Of a DNA stretch of 64,000 nt, positions 52,233 to 61,491 are shown piece after piece. The DNA is from an uncultured Eggerthellaceae bacterium (GTDB lineage: Bacteria; Actinomycetota; Coriobacteriia; Coriobacteriales; Eggerthellaceae). A program made the position numbers and the translations under genes. Below the pieces are notes generated by a model. That model made no database searches. It was not told where the DNA came from and was given only the letters and a program-made list of their open reading frames with translations. Location: positions 13,717-77,716 of the forward strand of contig CAJUQK010000007.1 of the NCBI GenBank assembly GCA_910588205.1, read 5' to 3'. The first letter of the stretch is position 1; each line of letters starts with the position of its first letter.

Positions 52233-53590
52233 GGGTTGGTTTCCTCGCTCATCCTCTTCAGTCGTTCGATACAGTCTAACGGATTGGAGGGCACCACCTC
52301 TACGGCCTTGCCTGACTTCTCCGCGATATCCTTGAAGGTCATCCCATCCACGGTGAGCCCATCATCATTGAACGCCACCTGCGGCACCAGATAGATGCAC
52401 TCTCCTCCCCCGTCATGGTCCTGGATGGCTTGGACCATATCCGCCCCTGCCAAAAGCCCCGTCACGTCCACATTGCCCCCGAAAAACCGGTTGGTCACGA
52501 ACAGAGCACTGGCTTGAGAAGCGAGGGGAGACGCGGTCAATGCTGCCGAGAAATAGGACTCCATGGCCTGGCCGCAGAGGAATGCTAGCTGACGATGAGC
52601 AGCTTCCAGACTGGCAGCCACCTGGGCAAGGCCCTCCTGGCTGGAAGGCGCCTCCCACTCATCCACGCAGCTGCGCACGATGCCGATCCCATCCTCGAAG
52701 AGGGGAAAGCCGCCATAGAAGGAAGCGGCCGGGAGATGATCCAGCACCGCGTCCCCGTAGGCGCTCAGATAGAATTCATCCGCGCAGAAGACCCACGCGT
52801 CTCCCCGCTCCTCTTTGGCCCTCAACTGAAAGGGCTGCACCCGCTCCAAGACAGCCAGAGCATCTTCAGGGGCATCGAAGCTCTTCCCAAAGGCATCCTG
52901 ATGGTCTGTGAACCCCAGGGGCACGATACCCACAGCAGTGATGCCGGGCCGCTCATAGGCCCAGGTGAGCGTCTCTTCCAACACAGCCCCGTCATTGACG
53001 CCAGGGACCAGGACGATCTGGGCATCCACCTGGATGCCACCCGCCAAGAGCGCCTCCAGGTTCTCCAGGCCCCGGGAAGCTTGGTTGCCCATGAGCTGTT
53101 CGCGTACCGAAGCGCTCACAGCATGGAGGGATACCCGCAAGGGGCTCAAGCGCTGATAGAGGATACGCTGGATGTCTTCCGATCCTAGATTCGTGAGGGT
53201 GGCGAAGTTGCCTGAGAGGAAGCTCAAACGGAAATCATCATCCCGCAGGTATAGACTGCGACGCAGCCCCTTCGGCAGTTGCCGCATGAAGCAGAAGGTG
53301 CAGGCATTGCGACAGGTGCGCACCCCATCGAAGATGACACCTTCGAAGCTGATGCCCCAAGGCTCCCCCCAGGAGCGCTCAAGGAAGATGTCAGCCTGCC
53401 TTCCCTTCGGATCCAAGCAGGACAGGCAGCATTCATCCTCAGTGGTGAGCCACTGCCAATCCAAGATATCGCGTACCGGATGACCATCTATCGCGAGCAC
53501 CGTATCTCCCGCCTCAAGCCCTGCCCGAGACGCAGGGGATCCATCGTCAACGCTAGCGATCACGGCCTGGGGCACCTTCTCAGGGCTCAC
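52217..53590 (-). CDS. DUF512 radical-SAM-like protein with PDZ domain
   Basis: A 457-residue protein. The N-terminal PDZ-like segment (residues ~5-50) is followed by a radical SAM cluster motif C-x3-C-x2-C (CRNACTFCF), an alpha/beta barrel, and the C-terminal DUF512 domain. Conserved pieces such as QLPKGLRRSLYLRDDDFRLS fit the family. The function is unknown; it is widely found beside der. I chose a GTG start at 53590, with GGAGG upstream, that overlaps the ispH stop as GTGA. Earlier frame extension to 53671 lies inside ispH. Confidence 0.88.
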   Translation of the reverse strand: MSPEKVPQAVIASVDDGSPASRAGLEAGDTVLAIDGHPVRDILDWQWLTTEDECCLSCLDPKGRQADIFLERSWGEPWGISFEGVIFDGVRTCRNACTFCFMRQLPKGLRRSLYLRDDDFRLSFLSGNFATLTNLGSEDIQRILYQRLSPLRVSLHAVSASVREQLMGNQASRGLENLEALLAGGIQVDAQIVLVPGVNDGAVLEETLTWAYERPGITAVGIVPLGFTDHQDAFGKSFDAPEDALAVLERVQPFQLRAKEERGDAWVFCADEFYLSAYGDAVLDHLPAASFYGGFPLFEDGIGIVRSCVDEWEAPSSQEGLAQVAASLEAAHRQLAFLCGQAMESYFSAALTASPLASQASALFVTNRFFGGNVDVTGLLAGADMVQAIQDHDGGGECIYLVPQVAFNDDGLTVDGMTFKDIAEKSGKAVEVVPSNPLDCIERLKRMSEETNPWHCR

Positions 53591-54423
53591 AGCGCCTCCA
53601 GGATGGACCGGACATCGGCGATCTGGTCCTCTGGAGTGGAAGCTCCTGCGGTGAGGCCGATCACCTTGCAATCGTCCAGATCGAGACGGCTCAGCTCAGC
53701 AGCGGATTCCACATGGAAGGTGCGCGGACAGCTCTGGGAGCAGATCTCTGAGAGCCGTGTGGTATTGGAGGAGTTCTTGCCCCCCAGGACCACCATGGCA
53801 TCCACTTGGCGCGCCACCTCCGCTGCCGTCTTCTGGCGCTTGCGAGTGGCAGAGCAGATGGTGTCTTTGACGGTTGCGGAGATACCCCGCGCCTCAAGGG
53901 CGTTCAGGATATCCTCCAGGTTGTCCTTGGTCTGGGTCGTCTGGACCACTACGCCTACCGGTTCGTAGAGGTCAGCAGGGATATCTTTGGGGTTCAGCAC
54001 CACATCAGCAGCTGCTCCACATGCCTTCGCATAGGCCAAAAGCCCTTCCACTTCCGGATGACCCGCCTCTCCTACCACGAGCACCCTGCACCCCTCCTGC
54101 GCCAGCTCCGCTGCAGCCGCCTGGGCGCGGGCCACATGGGGACAGGTGGCATCGGCCATGGCCAATCCCTGCTCACAGATACGCTCCTTCACCTGGGGGG
54201 TCACACCGTGGCTGCGGATGACCACCGTACCGCTGTCCACCTCATCCACATCCTCGGCTACACGCACGCCTTGGGACTCCAGCTTGCGCACTACCTGGGG
54301 GTTATGGATGAGCGGACCTAAGGTGGTCACGGATGTGCCCGCTTCTAAGAGAGAGTCCACCATGTCCAGGGCTCGCTGGACTCCGTAGCAAGCCCCTGCG
54401 AACTCGGCAAGGATCACCTGCAT
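53587..54423 (-). CDS. ispH: 4-hydroxy-3-methylbut-2-enyl diphosphate reductase IspH
   Basis: A 278-residue iron-sulfur enzyme, last step of the MEP isoprenoid pathway. The three cluster cysteines lie in GACYGVQ, ATCPHV and TICSATRKRQ, with the VLGGKNSSNTTRL substrate segment. It overlaps plsC by ten bases and the DUF512 start by four. Use of the MEP pathway fits an actinobacterium. Confidence 0.95.
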   Translation of the reverse strand: MQVILAEFAGACYGVQRALDMVDSLLEAGTSVTTLGPLIHNPQVVRKLESQGVRVAEDVDEVDSGTVVIRSHGVTPQVKERICEQGLAMADATCPHVARAQAAAAELAQEGCRVLVVGEAGHPEVEGLLAYAKACGAAADVVLNPKDIPADLYEPVGVVVQTTQTKDNLEDILNALEARGISATVKDTICSATRKRQKTAAEVARQVDAMVVLGGKNSSNTTRLSEICSQSCPRTFHVESAAELSRLDLDDCKVIGLTAGASTPEDQIADVRSILEAL

Positions 54424-55238
54424 GCTGCTATGGCCTCAGCAGGAGTGCGCACGGGGATGGGGTTATCGCGGAAGATCTCAGCGTAGTCTCTGGTCTCCGG
54501 GAAGAGGCTCACCATGTCCACCTCTTCAGCGGTGATCTGACGGGAAAGCGCGAAGCATTCCCGCATGGCATACCAGGTGCATCCCTCCAGCCTATCCGCC
54601 TTCGGCAAGAAATCGAAATCCGAGAGCACAACGGGAGACCCGTATTCCACCGTGATCTTAGGGAAATGAATGCGCTGGCCCTTCTGCTTCACATATTCTG
54701 CATTGCGCACCGTCATGGGCAACAGGGGAGCCTTGCCCATCTTCGCTATGAAGGCCGCTCCCGCATGGAGGCTGGGGATCTTAGAGCCCTTACCCCGACG
54801 CGTTCCCTCCGGCAGGATGCCCACGAGCTCATCATCTTTGAGCATGCGGGCAGCTCGCTTGATAGCGATCCTATCAGAGGTATCCCGTTTGACCGGGAAC
54901 GCTCCCACCCGAGAGAGGATCTGCCCTACCAGGCCGTGGGCATTGTCGAAGAGGCTCTCGCGGCCCATGAGGCGGATCCACTGCTTCGGCCGCGCAGAGA
55001 GGTAGATGAAGGCAACGTCAAGGAATGACGTGTGGTTGCATACCACCACCGCACCACAATGGCCCTTGAAGGCGCGCAGCGTCTCACGGCCATCCACCCG
55101 ATAACGGAACAGAAGCTTGCATACGCCGCCCACGACCCCGTAGACCAGATTCCCGAACCAATGGGGTATCTGCTTCTCAGAGGACACACCCCCTAAGGGC
55201 ATGTCCCACATCTTCTCGTAGGGAAGGAACAGGCCCAT
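54414..55238 (-). CDS. plsC: 1-acyl-sn-glycerol-3-phosphate acyltransferase (PlsC-like)
   Basis: A 274-residue acyltransferase. The catalytic HxxxxD is in NHTSFLD, and the second motif is PEGTRRGKG. It makes phosphatidic acid after PlsY. GAGG precedes the ATG. It sits eight bases below cmk and overlaps ispH. The C-terminal ~40 residues are not typical of short PlsC proteins, but no second domain is visible. Confidence 0.9.
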   Translation of the reverse strand: MGLFLPYEKMWDMPLGGVSSEKQIPHWFGNLVYGVVGGVCKLLFRYRVDGRETLRAFKGHCGAVVVCNHTSFLDVAFIYLSARPKQWIRLMGRESLFDNAHGLVGQILSRVGAFPVKRDTSDRIAIKRAARMLKDDELVGILPEGTRRGKGSKIPSLHAGAAFIAKMGKAPLLPMTVRNAEYVKQKGQRIHFPKITVEYGSPVVLSDFDFLPKADRLEGCTWYAMRECFALSRQITAEEVDMVSLFPETRDYAEIFRDNPIPVRTPAEAIAACR

Positions 55239-55245
55239 GGGAACC

Positions 55246-55932
55246 TCAAGCCTCCTGACCCTCTTGGACCAGGGCAGCCAGCACGCAGATGCTCTCGATG
55301 ATGTCTTCTATATAGGTACCCGTAGAATCTATCACGCGGGCGTCATCAGCAGGCTTGAGCGGTGAGTTCCCGCGGTTCTGGTCCGCCTCATCCCTCCGGA
55401 TGATGTCAGCCAGCACCTCCTGGTAGTCGATGGAGCCCACGCCCCTATCCGCGTTCTGCCGCACCCGACGATGGGCACGCTCTTCATCAGAGGCTGTGAG
55501 GAAGATCTTGAGTTGGGCATCCGGGCATACCACCGTACCGATATCCCTGCCCTCTATGACGTAGTCTCCCCCCGAGGCTATTCGTCGCTGCTCTTCCACC
55601 AGCGCTTCACGCACCTGCCCGGCAGCGGAAACAGGGCTCACCGCCTTGTCTATCTGAGCCGTGCGAATGGCTTCCGTGACATCGTGGCCATTGATGCTGA
55701 CCCCGCGGGCTATGGGATTGCCCGCCTCGTGCTGAAAGGCGATGGTACAGCTACGGGCCAGCTGCCCCAAGGCGTCATCATCATCGAGCGCCACGCCTTC
55801 CTGGACTGCCAACCAAGCAACAGAGCGATACATGGCTCCCGTGTCTAGGCATTTGAAGCCGAGTTTCTTGGCACAAGCCTTGGCTACGCTGGATTTACCG
55901 GCACCGGCCGGTCCGTCTATCGCGATGATCAC
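55246..55932 (-). CDS. cmk: Cytidylate kinase
   Basis: A 228-residue (d)CMP kinase. The P-loop IDGPAGAGKSSVAK starts at residue 4, with the CMP-binding LDTGAMYR and a late RRDEADQNR segment as expected. It follows directly on the aroA stop, the usual cmk neighbour. The ATG has a weak ribosome site within the aroA end. Confidence 0.95.
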   Translation of the reverse strand: MIIAIDGPAGAGKSSVAKACAKKLGFKCLDTGAMYRSVAWLAVQEGVALDDDDALGQLARSCTIAFQHEAGNPIARGVSINGHDVTEAIRTAQIDKAVSPVSAAGQVREALVEEQRRIASGGDYVIEGRDIGTVVCPDAQLKIFLTASDEERAHRRVRQNADRGVGSIDYQEVLADIIRRDEADQNRGNSPLKPADDARVIDSTGTYIEDIIESICVLAALVQEGQEA

Positions 55933-57252
55933 TCATGCCTCCAAAGTCGAGATGGCATCCAAAAAACCTGGATAGCTGATGGCGATGGACTGGAACCCCT
56001 GGATGGTAACGGGCACCGTAGAGGTCATCCCCAACACCGCCCAGGTCATTGCCAAACGGTGATCACCCTGGGAGTCGAACGTCACCCCCGCAGGCACGAC
56101 CAGGTTCGGGTCGCCTTCGATGTAGAGGTTGTCCCCCTCTTCCCACGCATCTATGCCGATGAGCTCGAGCCCGTCGATGATGGCTTGGAGCCGGTCTGTC
56201 TCCTTCACGCGAAGCTCAGAGGCCCCTTTGAATACGGTGACCCCCTTCGCATGGGCCGCCACTACCGCCAGGATGGGCACCTCATCCACAATGGAGGCGA
56301 AGTGCTGAGCGGGGATCTCGCAGCCATGGAGCCGTTCGGTGAAGGAGGCCTTGATGATGCCGAAGGGCGCCTTGCCTTCGGCCCCTTCGCGGGCATCCTC
56401 TATATCGGCGCCCATGCGCTCCAGCGTGCGGACGAAGCCGATACGAGCCGGGTTCAGAGAGACGTCTTGGATGCGGATGGAGCTGCCGCGCTTGAGGATG
56501 GCAGCAGCGCAGAGGAATGCAGCCGAGGAGGGATCCCCCGGTACATTCAGGTCGGCAGCATGCATGACCTGGGGGCCCGTGACGCTGGCAACCCGAGTGC
56601 CCGCCGTCGTGGGCACGCCGAATTCAGGAAGCATGAGCTCTGTGTGATTGCGGGAAGGCGCGGGCTCATTCAGGGTGGTCTTGCCATCCGCATAGACCCC
56701 CGCCAAGAGCACCGCCGTCTTCAGCTGAGCGGAAGCCATGGGCGCATCGTAGGTGATGGCACGCAGATGAGAGGTGCCCTTCTCCGTAATGGGGAGATGG
56801 TCCGCTTCAGCGGGCTTGAACTGAACGCCCATCTTCATGAGAGGTGCGGTGTTACGCCGCATGGGACGCCGCTTGAGCGAGTCATCCCCCGTGATGGTGA
56901 CCTGGATGTCCCAGGGCGCCAAGATGCCCATCAAAAGCCGTGCAGTGGTACCGGAGTTACCGCAATCTATGGGAGCATCCGGCTGACAAGGACCCTGGGC
57001 ACCCCAACCGGTAACAGCTCCTTCCAAGGAGCCGTCCTCTGCCGGATGCAGATCCACCTTCGCCCCCAGTGCCCGAACGGCTTGGATGGATGACCGTACG
57101 TCCTCTGAATCAAGGATGCCCTTGAGGTGGGAAGTCCCTTCGGCCATGGCCGAGAAGAGAACGGCCCTATGGGATATGGACTTGTCTCCCGGAACACGGA
57201 CATCCCCCGCAAGCGGGCCGGTCAGCGGTTTGATGGTCACAGCATCAGACAT
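55933..57252 (-). CDS. aroA: 3-phosphoshikimate 1-carboxyvinyltransferase (EPSP synthase)
   Basis: A 439-residue shikimate-pathway enzyme joining PEP and shikimate 3-phosphate. Motifs are GDKSISHRAVL, DCGNSGTTARLL and RVKETDRL. I chose the ATG at 57252, with AAGGAG seven bases upstream. It overlaps the tyrA end by eight bases, and both are in aromatic amino acid synthesis. The open frame to 57342 lies inside tyrA. Confidence 0.95.
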   Translation of the reverse strand: MSDAVTIKPLTGPLAGDVRVPGDKSISHRAVLFSAMAEGTSHLKGILDSEDVRSSIQAVRALGAKVDLHPAEDGSLEGAVTGWGAQGPCQPDAPIDCGNSGTTARLLMGILAPWDIQVTITGDDSLKRRPMRRNTAPLMKMGVQFKPAEADHLPITEKGTSHLRAITYDAPMASAQLKTAVLLAGVYADGKTTLNEPAPSRNHTELMLPEFGVPTTAGTRVASVTGPQVMHAADLNVPGDPSSAAFLCAAAILKRGSSIRIQDVSLNPARIGFVRTLERMGADIEDAREGAEGKAPFGIIKASFTERLHGCEIPAQHFASIVDEVPILAVVAAHAKGVTVFKGASELRVKETDRLQAIIDGLELIGIDAWEEGDNLYIEGDPNLVVPAGVTFDSQGDHRLAMTWAVLGMTSTVPVTIQGFQSIAISYPGFLDAISTLEA

Positions 57253-58408
57253 GAGCATGCTCCTTAGGCTCGATGGGTCTGAAAGATACAGTATACCCTG
57301 CGTTGATGAGTTGGAAGGAAAGCTGCCCCACATCTCCCTCATCCGTGAGCATGAGGGAGAGGACGGCGTTGCCCTCAGAGAGGTGGTCTATCTCGATGGA
57401 TTGGATATTGCAGCCCACTGAGCTGGCGATGGTGGTGACCTCTGCTACCACGCCGGTACGGTTCACCATAGGTATGCGTACCTCAAGGAGCTTATCGGAG
57501 CCGGGCACCCACTGAGCCGGCAATTCCCGACGAGCGTCCGCCGCTATGCGCAAGAGCTGCTTCAGTCCCTCGGCATCACGGTCTTCGATGGCATGAGCGT
57601 AGGCAGAGATGATGGCCTCCATCTCATGGAGGCCGTCTGAAAGGGCCTCGGCATTGTCGAAGGCGATGCCACACCACAGCTCCGGTGATCCCGCCGCCAC
57701 CCGTGTGGTGTCCTTGAAGCCACCTGCCGCCAGGCGCATGAGGGCGTTATTCTCATCGGCATGGTCCAAAGCTAACCGCATGAGGGAGGAGGCCACCATA
57801 TGAGGCACGTGGCTCACCACGGCCACCGCTTGGTCATGGCTCTCCCGCGGCAACGACACCACCCGGGCGTCTATCCCGCAGATGAGCTCATGGAGCTTCT
57901 GGAAGCTATCCGGATCAGTGGTCTCATCAGGACAGAGGATCCAGTTCGCTCCTTCGAAGAGGTCAGTGCGCGCACCGTCTATGCCGCTGGCCTCGGACCC
58001 GGCCATGGGGTGGCCCGGTATGTAGCGCTGACCGTCCTCCAGCATCTCCCGTGCAGAATCCAAGATGTGGGATTTGGTAGAGATGGTGTCCGTCACCACT
58101 CCCTCGAAACCGGTCTGCTGCACCAAGCCGAAATAGTCATCCACCGCTACCACGGGCGTGGAGATGATGAGCAGATCGGCTTCGTCGGCTAAGAAGTGCG
58201 CGAAAGCCTCGTCCTGGGGCGTGCAAGCGTCATCTACCCAACCGCGCTCCTGAGCCACCACGCCGCTGCGGGAATCAGTGTCGACACCGAAGATGCGTGC
58301 ATCCGGATAGGCCTTCCTGATGGCTCCAGCAATGGATGAGCCGATCAACCCGAGCCCGGCGATGGCAATGTTGCGAAATGGTGCGGGAGCTGTCTGGATG
58401 TCTTCCAT
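57245..58408 (-). CDS. tyrA: Prephenate dehydrogenase with C-terminal ACT domain
   Basis: A 387-residue enzyme of tyrosine synthesis. The NAD(P)-binding GLGLIGSS is near residue 15, and GHPMAGSEASG is the substrate region. From about residue 310 there is an ACT domain (VNRTGVVAEVTTIASSVG), probably for tyrosine feedback. The ATG at 58408 is preceded by GAAGG. It is followed by aroA with an eight-base overlap. Confidence 0.93.
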   Translation of the reverse strand: MEDIQTAPAPFRNIAIAGLGLIGSSIAGAIRKAYPDARIFGVDTDSRSGVVAQERGWVDDACTPQDEAFAHFLADEADLLIISTPVVAVDDYFGLVQQTGFEGVVTDTISTKSHILDSAREMLEDGQRYIPGHPMAGSEASGIDGARTDLFEGANWILCPDETTDPDSFQKLHELICGIDARVVSLPRESHDQAVAVVSHVPHMVASSLMRLALDHADENNALMRLAAGGFKDTTRVAAGSPELWCGIAFDNAEALSDGLHEMEAIISAYAHAIEDRDAEGLKQLLRIAADARRELPAQWVPGSDKLLEVRIPMVNRTGVVAEVTTIASSVGCNIQSIEIDHLSEGNAVLSLMLTDEGDVGQLSFQLINAGYTVSFRPIEPKEHAHV

Positions 58409-58494
58409 CAGTAGGTGCCTTCGTTTCGTAAGTGGGTATATCCGCCCATTGTAATGGAATGACCCGATGGATGAGAGCCCATCCTCGCGTTGAC

Positions 58495-59208
58495 CTACGG
58501 GTGGACGAAGAGAAGCTCCAGATCCCCTTCGGTAAGCTCCCGCCACGAACCTAAGGACAGCCCCGCCAGCTCGTAGGCGCCTATAGCCACGCGCTCAAGA
58601 GTGATGACCGGATGCCCGACCGCTTCCAGCATGCGACGCACCTGACGGTTGCGACCCTCATGGATGCGCAAGCGCACCACGGAGAGGTCAGACGACCGGA
58701 CCAGATCGGCTTCAGCCGGAGCAGTGAGACCGTCCTCCAGCAGCACGCCCTGGCGCAGCTTCTCCAGAGCTTCCTCTTCCAACTCCCCCTGCACCTGGGC
58801 GATATAGGTCTTCACCACTCCCTGGGAAGGGTGCGTAAGCCGGTTACCCAGATCGCCATCGGTAGTGAACAGCAGAAGGCCGCTGGTATCCACATCCAGT
58901 CGGCCCACATGGAAGAGCGACGGATGCGCATCATGGGGGATGAGCTCAGAGACGCAGTGCTCCGCATGGGAATCTGCCAGAGAGCTGGCATAGCCGCAGG
59001 GCTTGTTCAGGGCAAGGGTGAACCGCTCGGATGGCCGCACCGGCACCCCATCGAAGAGGATCTCATCCGTTTCGGGGTCAGCCTTGTCTCCCAGCTTCGC
59101 CCGCTGCCCATTCACCTTCACGCGCCCTTCTTCCAAGAAGGTCTCACAAGCGCGACGAGACCCGCAGCCCGCCCGGGCCAGGATCTTCTGGAGGCGCTGC
59201 TCACTCAT
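58495..59208 (-). CDS. rluB: RluB-like pseudouridine synthase
   Basis: A 237-residue pseudouridine synthase acting on 23S rRNA. An S4 RNA-binding domain (LQKILARAGCGSRRACE) opens the protein, and the catalytic Asp is in GRLDVDTSGLLL. The ATG at 59208 overlaps the scpB stop by eight bases. rluB-type genes commonly follow scpAB. RsuA is the alternative family, but the scpAB context favours RluB. Confidence 0.92.
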   Translation of the reverse strand: MSEQRLQKILARAGCGSRRACETFLEEGRVKVNGQRAKLGDKADPETDEILFDGVPVRPSERFTLALNKPCGYASSLADSHAEHCVSELIPHDAHPSLFHVGRLDVDTSGLLLFTTDGDLGNRLTHPSQGVVKTYIAQVQGELEEEALEKLRQGVLLEDGLTAPAEADLVRSSDLSVVRLRIHEGRNRQVRRMLEAVGHPVITLERVAIGAYELAGLSLGSWRELTEGDLELLFVHP

Positions 59209-60031
59209 CGTCGGTGTCGAAGACGAGCTCGTCGAAGTCGATCTTCTCCACCACGCCCGCTGTGGAGGCAAGGGCCTGGCGCATCATCTGCTGAAGGGGA
59301 TCGTCCTCCCCTGACTGGGTCAGGCCATCCCGGCGCTCCTCGGCAGAGAGCTGAGCTTGAGCTTCCACCATGCCTGCAACGGCCGCTTCAGCGTCATCAT
59401 CGTAGAGCATCTGCTCAGCCAACCGCGCTGCTTCCTCATCTGTCAGGGACGCCTCGTCGCGGGTGGCGTTGAGTCGCTCGCGGATCAACCGCTCGGTCTC
59501 CTCATCCGGAGCGAAAGCGGCCAGGTCGGTCATATCGTCCAGGCTCTTCAACCCGAACTGGTCCAAGAACGTCCGGGAGGTGCCATAGAGGGTGGGATTC
59601 CCCGGTGTGTCAGCGCTCCCCAATTCGCGCACGAGTCCTTTCTCCACCAACGAGGAGATAGAGGAATCAGAGGTGACGCCGCGAACCGAGGACACCTGGG
59701 CCCGTGTCACCGGTTGCATGTAGGCGATGATGGCCAAGGTCTCCATGGCAGCAGCCGAGAGCTTCCGCGTATCCCAGGAGCGAACATAGCCCTCGATGAG
59801 CTCATGGTGCTCCGCATGGGTCACCAATTGCCAGCCACTGGCCGTCTGACGCAGCTGGATGCCCGCATTCTCTTGGCGCTTCTCCCCCTGCAAGCGGACC
59901 AGCGCCCGCGTGACCTCCGCTCCCTCCAGCTCCAGCTGCTCTGCCAAGACCGCTGCCGCCACAGGCTCATCGCTCACGAAGAGCAGCGCTTCCAAAGCCG
60001 AGCTCAGATATGCATCATCTTTGAACGTCAT
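59201..60031 (-). CDS. scpB: Segregation and condensation protein B
   Basis: A 276-residue ScpB, the winged-helix regulator of the SMC-ScpAB chromosome condensation complex. The core pieces SALEALLFVSDEPV and AIIAYMQPVTRAQVSSVRG match the family. It has an acidic C-terminal extension of about 80 residues beyond the usual end. ATGA overlap with scpA shows coupling. Confidence 0.94.
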   Translation of the reverse strand: MTFKDDAYLSSALEALLFVSDEPVAAAVLAEQLELEGAEVTRALVRLQGEKRQENAGIQLRQTASGWQLVTHAEHHELIEGYVRSWDTRKLSAAAMETLAIIAYMQPVTRAQVSSVRGVTSDSSISSLVEKGLVRELGSADTPGNPTLYGTSRTFLDQFGLKSLDDMTDLAAFAPDEETERLIRERLNATRDEASLTDEEAARLAEQMLYDDDAEAAVAGMVEAQAQLSAEERRDGLTQSGEDDPLQQMMRQALASTAGVVEKIDFDELVFDTDDE

Positions 60032-60798
60032 TCGCCGTCCTCCTCAAGGAACAGGGCACCGGACCCTTCGATATAGCGGATGTCGATATCACCGAATGCC
60101 TCGGGCTGCTCCAAGCGCACCATCTGTCGTTTATAGAGCTCCAACACTGCCAGGAAGGTGACCACGATGACCTGGGGGGTGGGAGAGGCTTGCACGAGGC
60201 TTTGGAAGGAAAGGCGCTTATCCGTGACGATGCGCTCATGGATGCTGCGCACGAAGGTTTCCACAGGAATAGGCTTGCTGGCGATATGCTCGCTCTCCAG
60301 CAGGAACACCTCCCGGCGCGCCAGGGCCGCGGCAGCCTTCGCCCCCAGATCCTCTAGGGTAACGCCTTTGAGGAAGTCCGGCATGAGGTCACCGAAGGCG
60401 GGTCCTGGACCGAAGGGGCGGGAATGCATCCTCCCTTCCGTACGGAAGCGGGAATACAGCTCCTCAGAGGCGTTCTTGAACTGCTTGTAGGCGATGAGCT
60501 TCTGAGCGAGCACCTCCCGGGCCGCATCCGGAGGCAGGCCCTCCACATCCTCATCTAGCTCTTCCCGGGGCTTGGGCACCAACGCGCGAGCCTTCATCTC
60601 TAGAAGCGTGGAGGCCACCAAGAGGAAGTCCGAGGCCACATCCAGATCCAGGCTGCGCATGTGGGCAACCTCGGAGAGGTACTGATCGGCGATATCCGCG
60701 ATGGAGATGGCCCCGATATCGACGCGCTTCTTGCTCACCAGATAGAGCAGAAGGTCAAAGGGGCCCTCGAAGGCATCGGTCTTAACCTTGTACGCCAT
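60028..60798 (-). CDS. scpA: Segregation and condensation protein A
   Basis: A 256-residue kleisin that bridges SMC heads. FEGPFDLLLYLVSKKRVDIGAISIADI near the start is diagnostic, and the C-terminal winged helix includes VTFLAVLELYKR. It is followed by scpB with a four-base overlap and lies 18 bp after the M50 protease gene. Confidence 0.95.
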   Translation of the reverse strand: MAYKVKTDAFEGPFDLLLYLVSKKRVDIGAISIADIADQYLSEVAHMRSLDLDVASDFLLVASTLLEMKARALVPKPREELDEDVEGLPPDAAREVLAQKLIAYKQFKNASEELYSRFRTEGRMHSRPFGPGPAFGDLMPDFLKGVTLEDLGAKAAAALARREVFLLESEHIASKPIPVETFVRSIHERIVTDKRLSFQSLVQASPTPQVIVVTFLAVLELYKRQMVRLEQPEAFGDIDIRYIEGSGALFLEEDGE

Positions 60799-60816
60799 GG
60801 GATGCGCCCGCCTCCT

Positions 60817-61491
60817 TTAGGAGATCTTGAAGGGGAACAACAGGTTCCCCAGGTTGCCAGCGGTCACATCCAGATACCAGGAGAACGGATTGAACCCCAC
60901 CGCGTAGGGCAGGACGATGATGACGATCATGAATATGGGGAACGCATAATGCTGAATGGAATACCACTTCGGCAGCCACTGTTCTGGAATGAAGACGGCG
61001 ATGATGGAAGAGCCGTCCAGGGGCGGGATGGGGATCAGGTTGAAGAACATGAGATAGAGGTTCACCAGCGTGAAGGTAGCCAGCAGGAGCATGAGGAAGT
61101 AGCCCGCCTGGCTCTGGAGGATATGGGGCGCCAGTCCGAAGACCACATGAGCGAGCAACGCAGCCAAGACAGCCATGACCAGATTGGCCGCCGGACCTGC
61201 GAACCCGGTGATGGCATCCCCCTTGCGCGGGTCCTTGAAGTAGCTGGGGTTGTAGGGCACCGGCTTCGCGTAGCCGAAGATGGGCATGTGCAGCACCATG
61301 AGCATGAGCGGCAGGATGACGGTACCGAAAGGGTCTATGTGCTTCAACGGGTTCAAGGACAGCCTCCCCGCCTGCTTGGCCGTTGGGTCTCCCAGCTTAT
61401 AGGCGGCGAAACCGTGCGCCACCTCGTGACCGGTCAGCGCCACCGTGAAGCTGATGATGGCGCAGGCGTAGTACATGATCTCCTCTAGCAT
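60817..61491 (-). CDS. Site-2-protease-family (M50) membrane metalloprotease
   Basis: A 224-residue polytopic membrane protein. The zinc-binding motif H22-E23-x2-H26 (GHEVAHG) is in the first membrane segment, and the third ligand region is NLIPIPPLDG. This small M50B type is a common neighbour of scpA in Gram-positive bacteria. The ATG at 61491 overlaps the ABC-F stop; an earlier start at 61542 lies inside that gene. The substrate is unknown. Confidence 0.9.
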   Translation of the reverse strand: MLEEIMYYACAIISFTVALTGHEVAHGFAAYKLGDPTAKQAGRLSLNPLKHIDPFGTVILPLMLMVLHMPIFGYAKPVPYNPSYFKDPRKGDAITGFAGPAANLVMAVLAALLAHVVFGLAPHILQSQAGYFLMLLLATFTLVNLYLMFFNLIPIPPLDGSSIIAVFIPEQWLPKWYSIQHYAFPIFMIVIIVLPYAVGFNPFSWYLDVTAGNLGNLLFPFKIS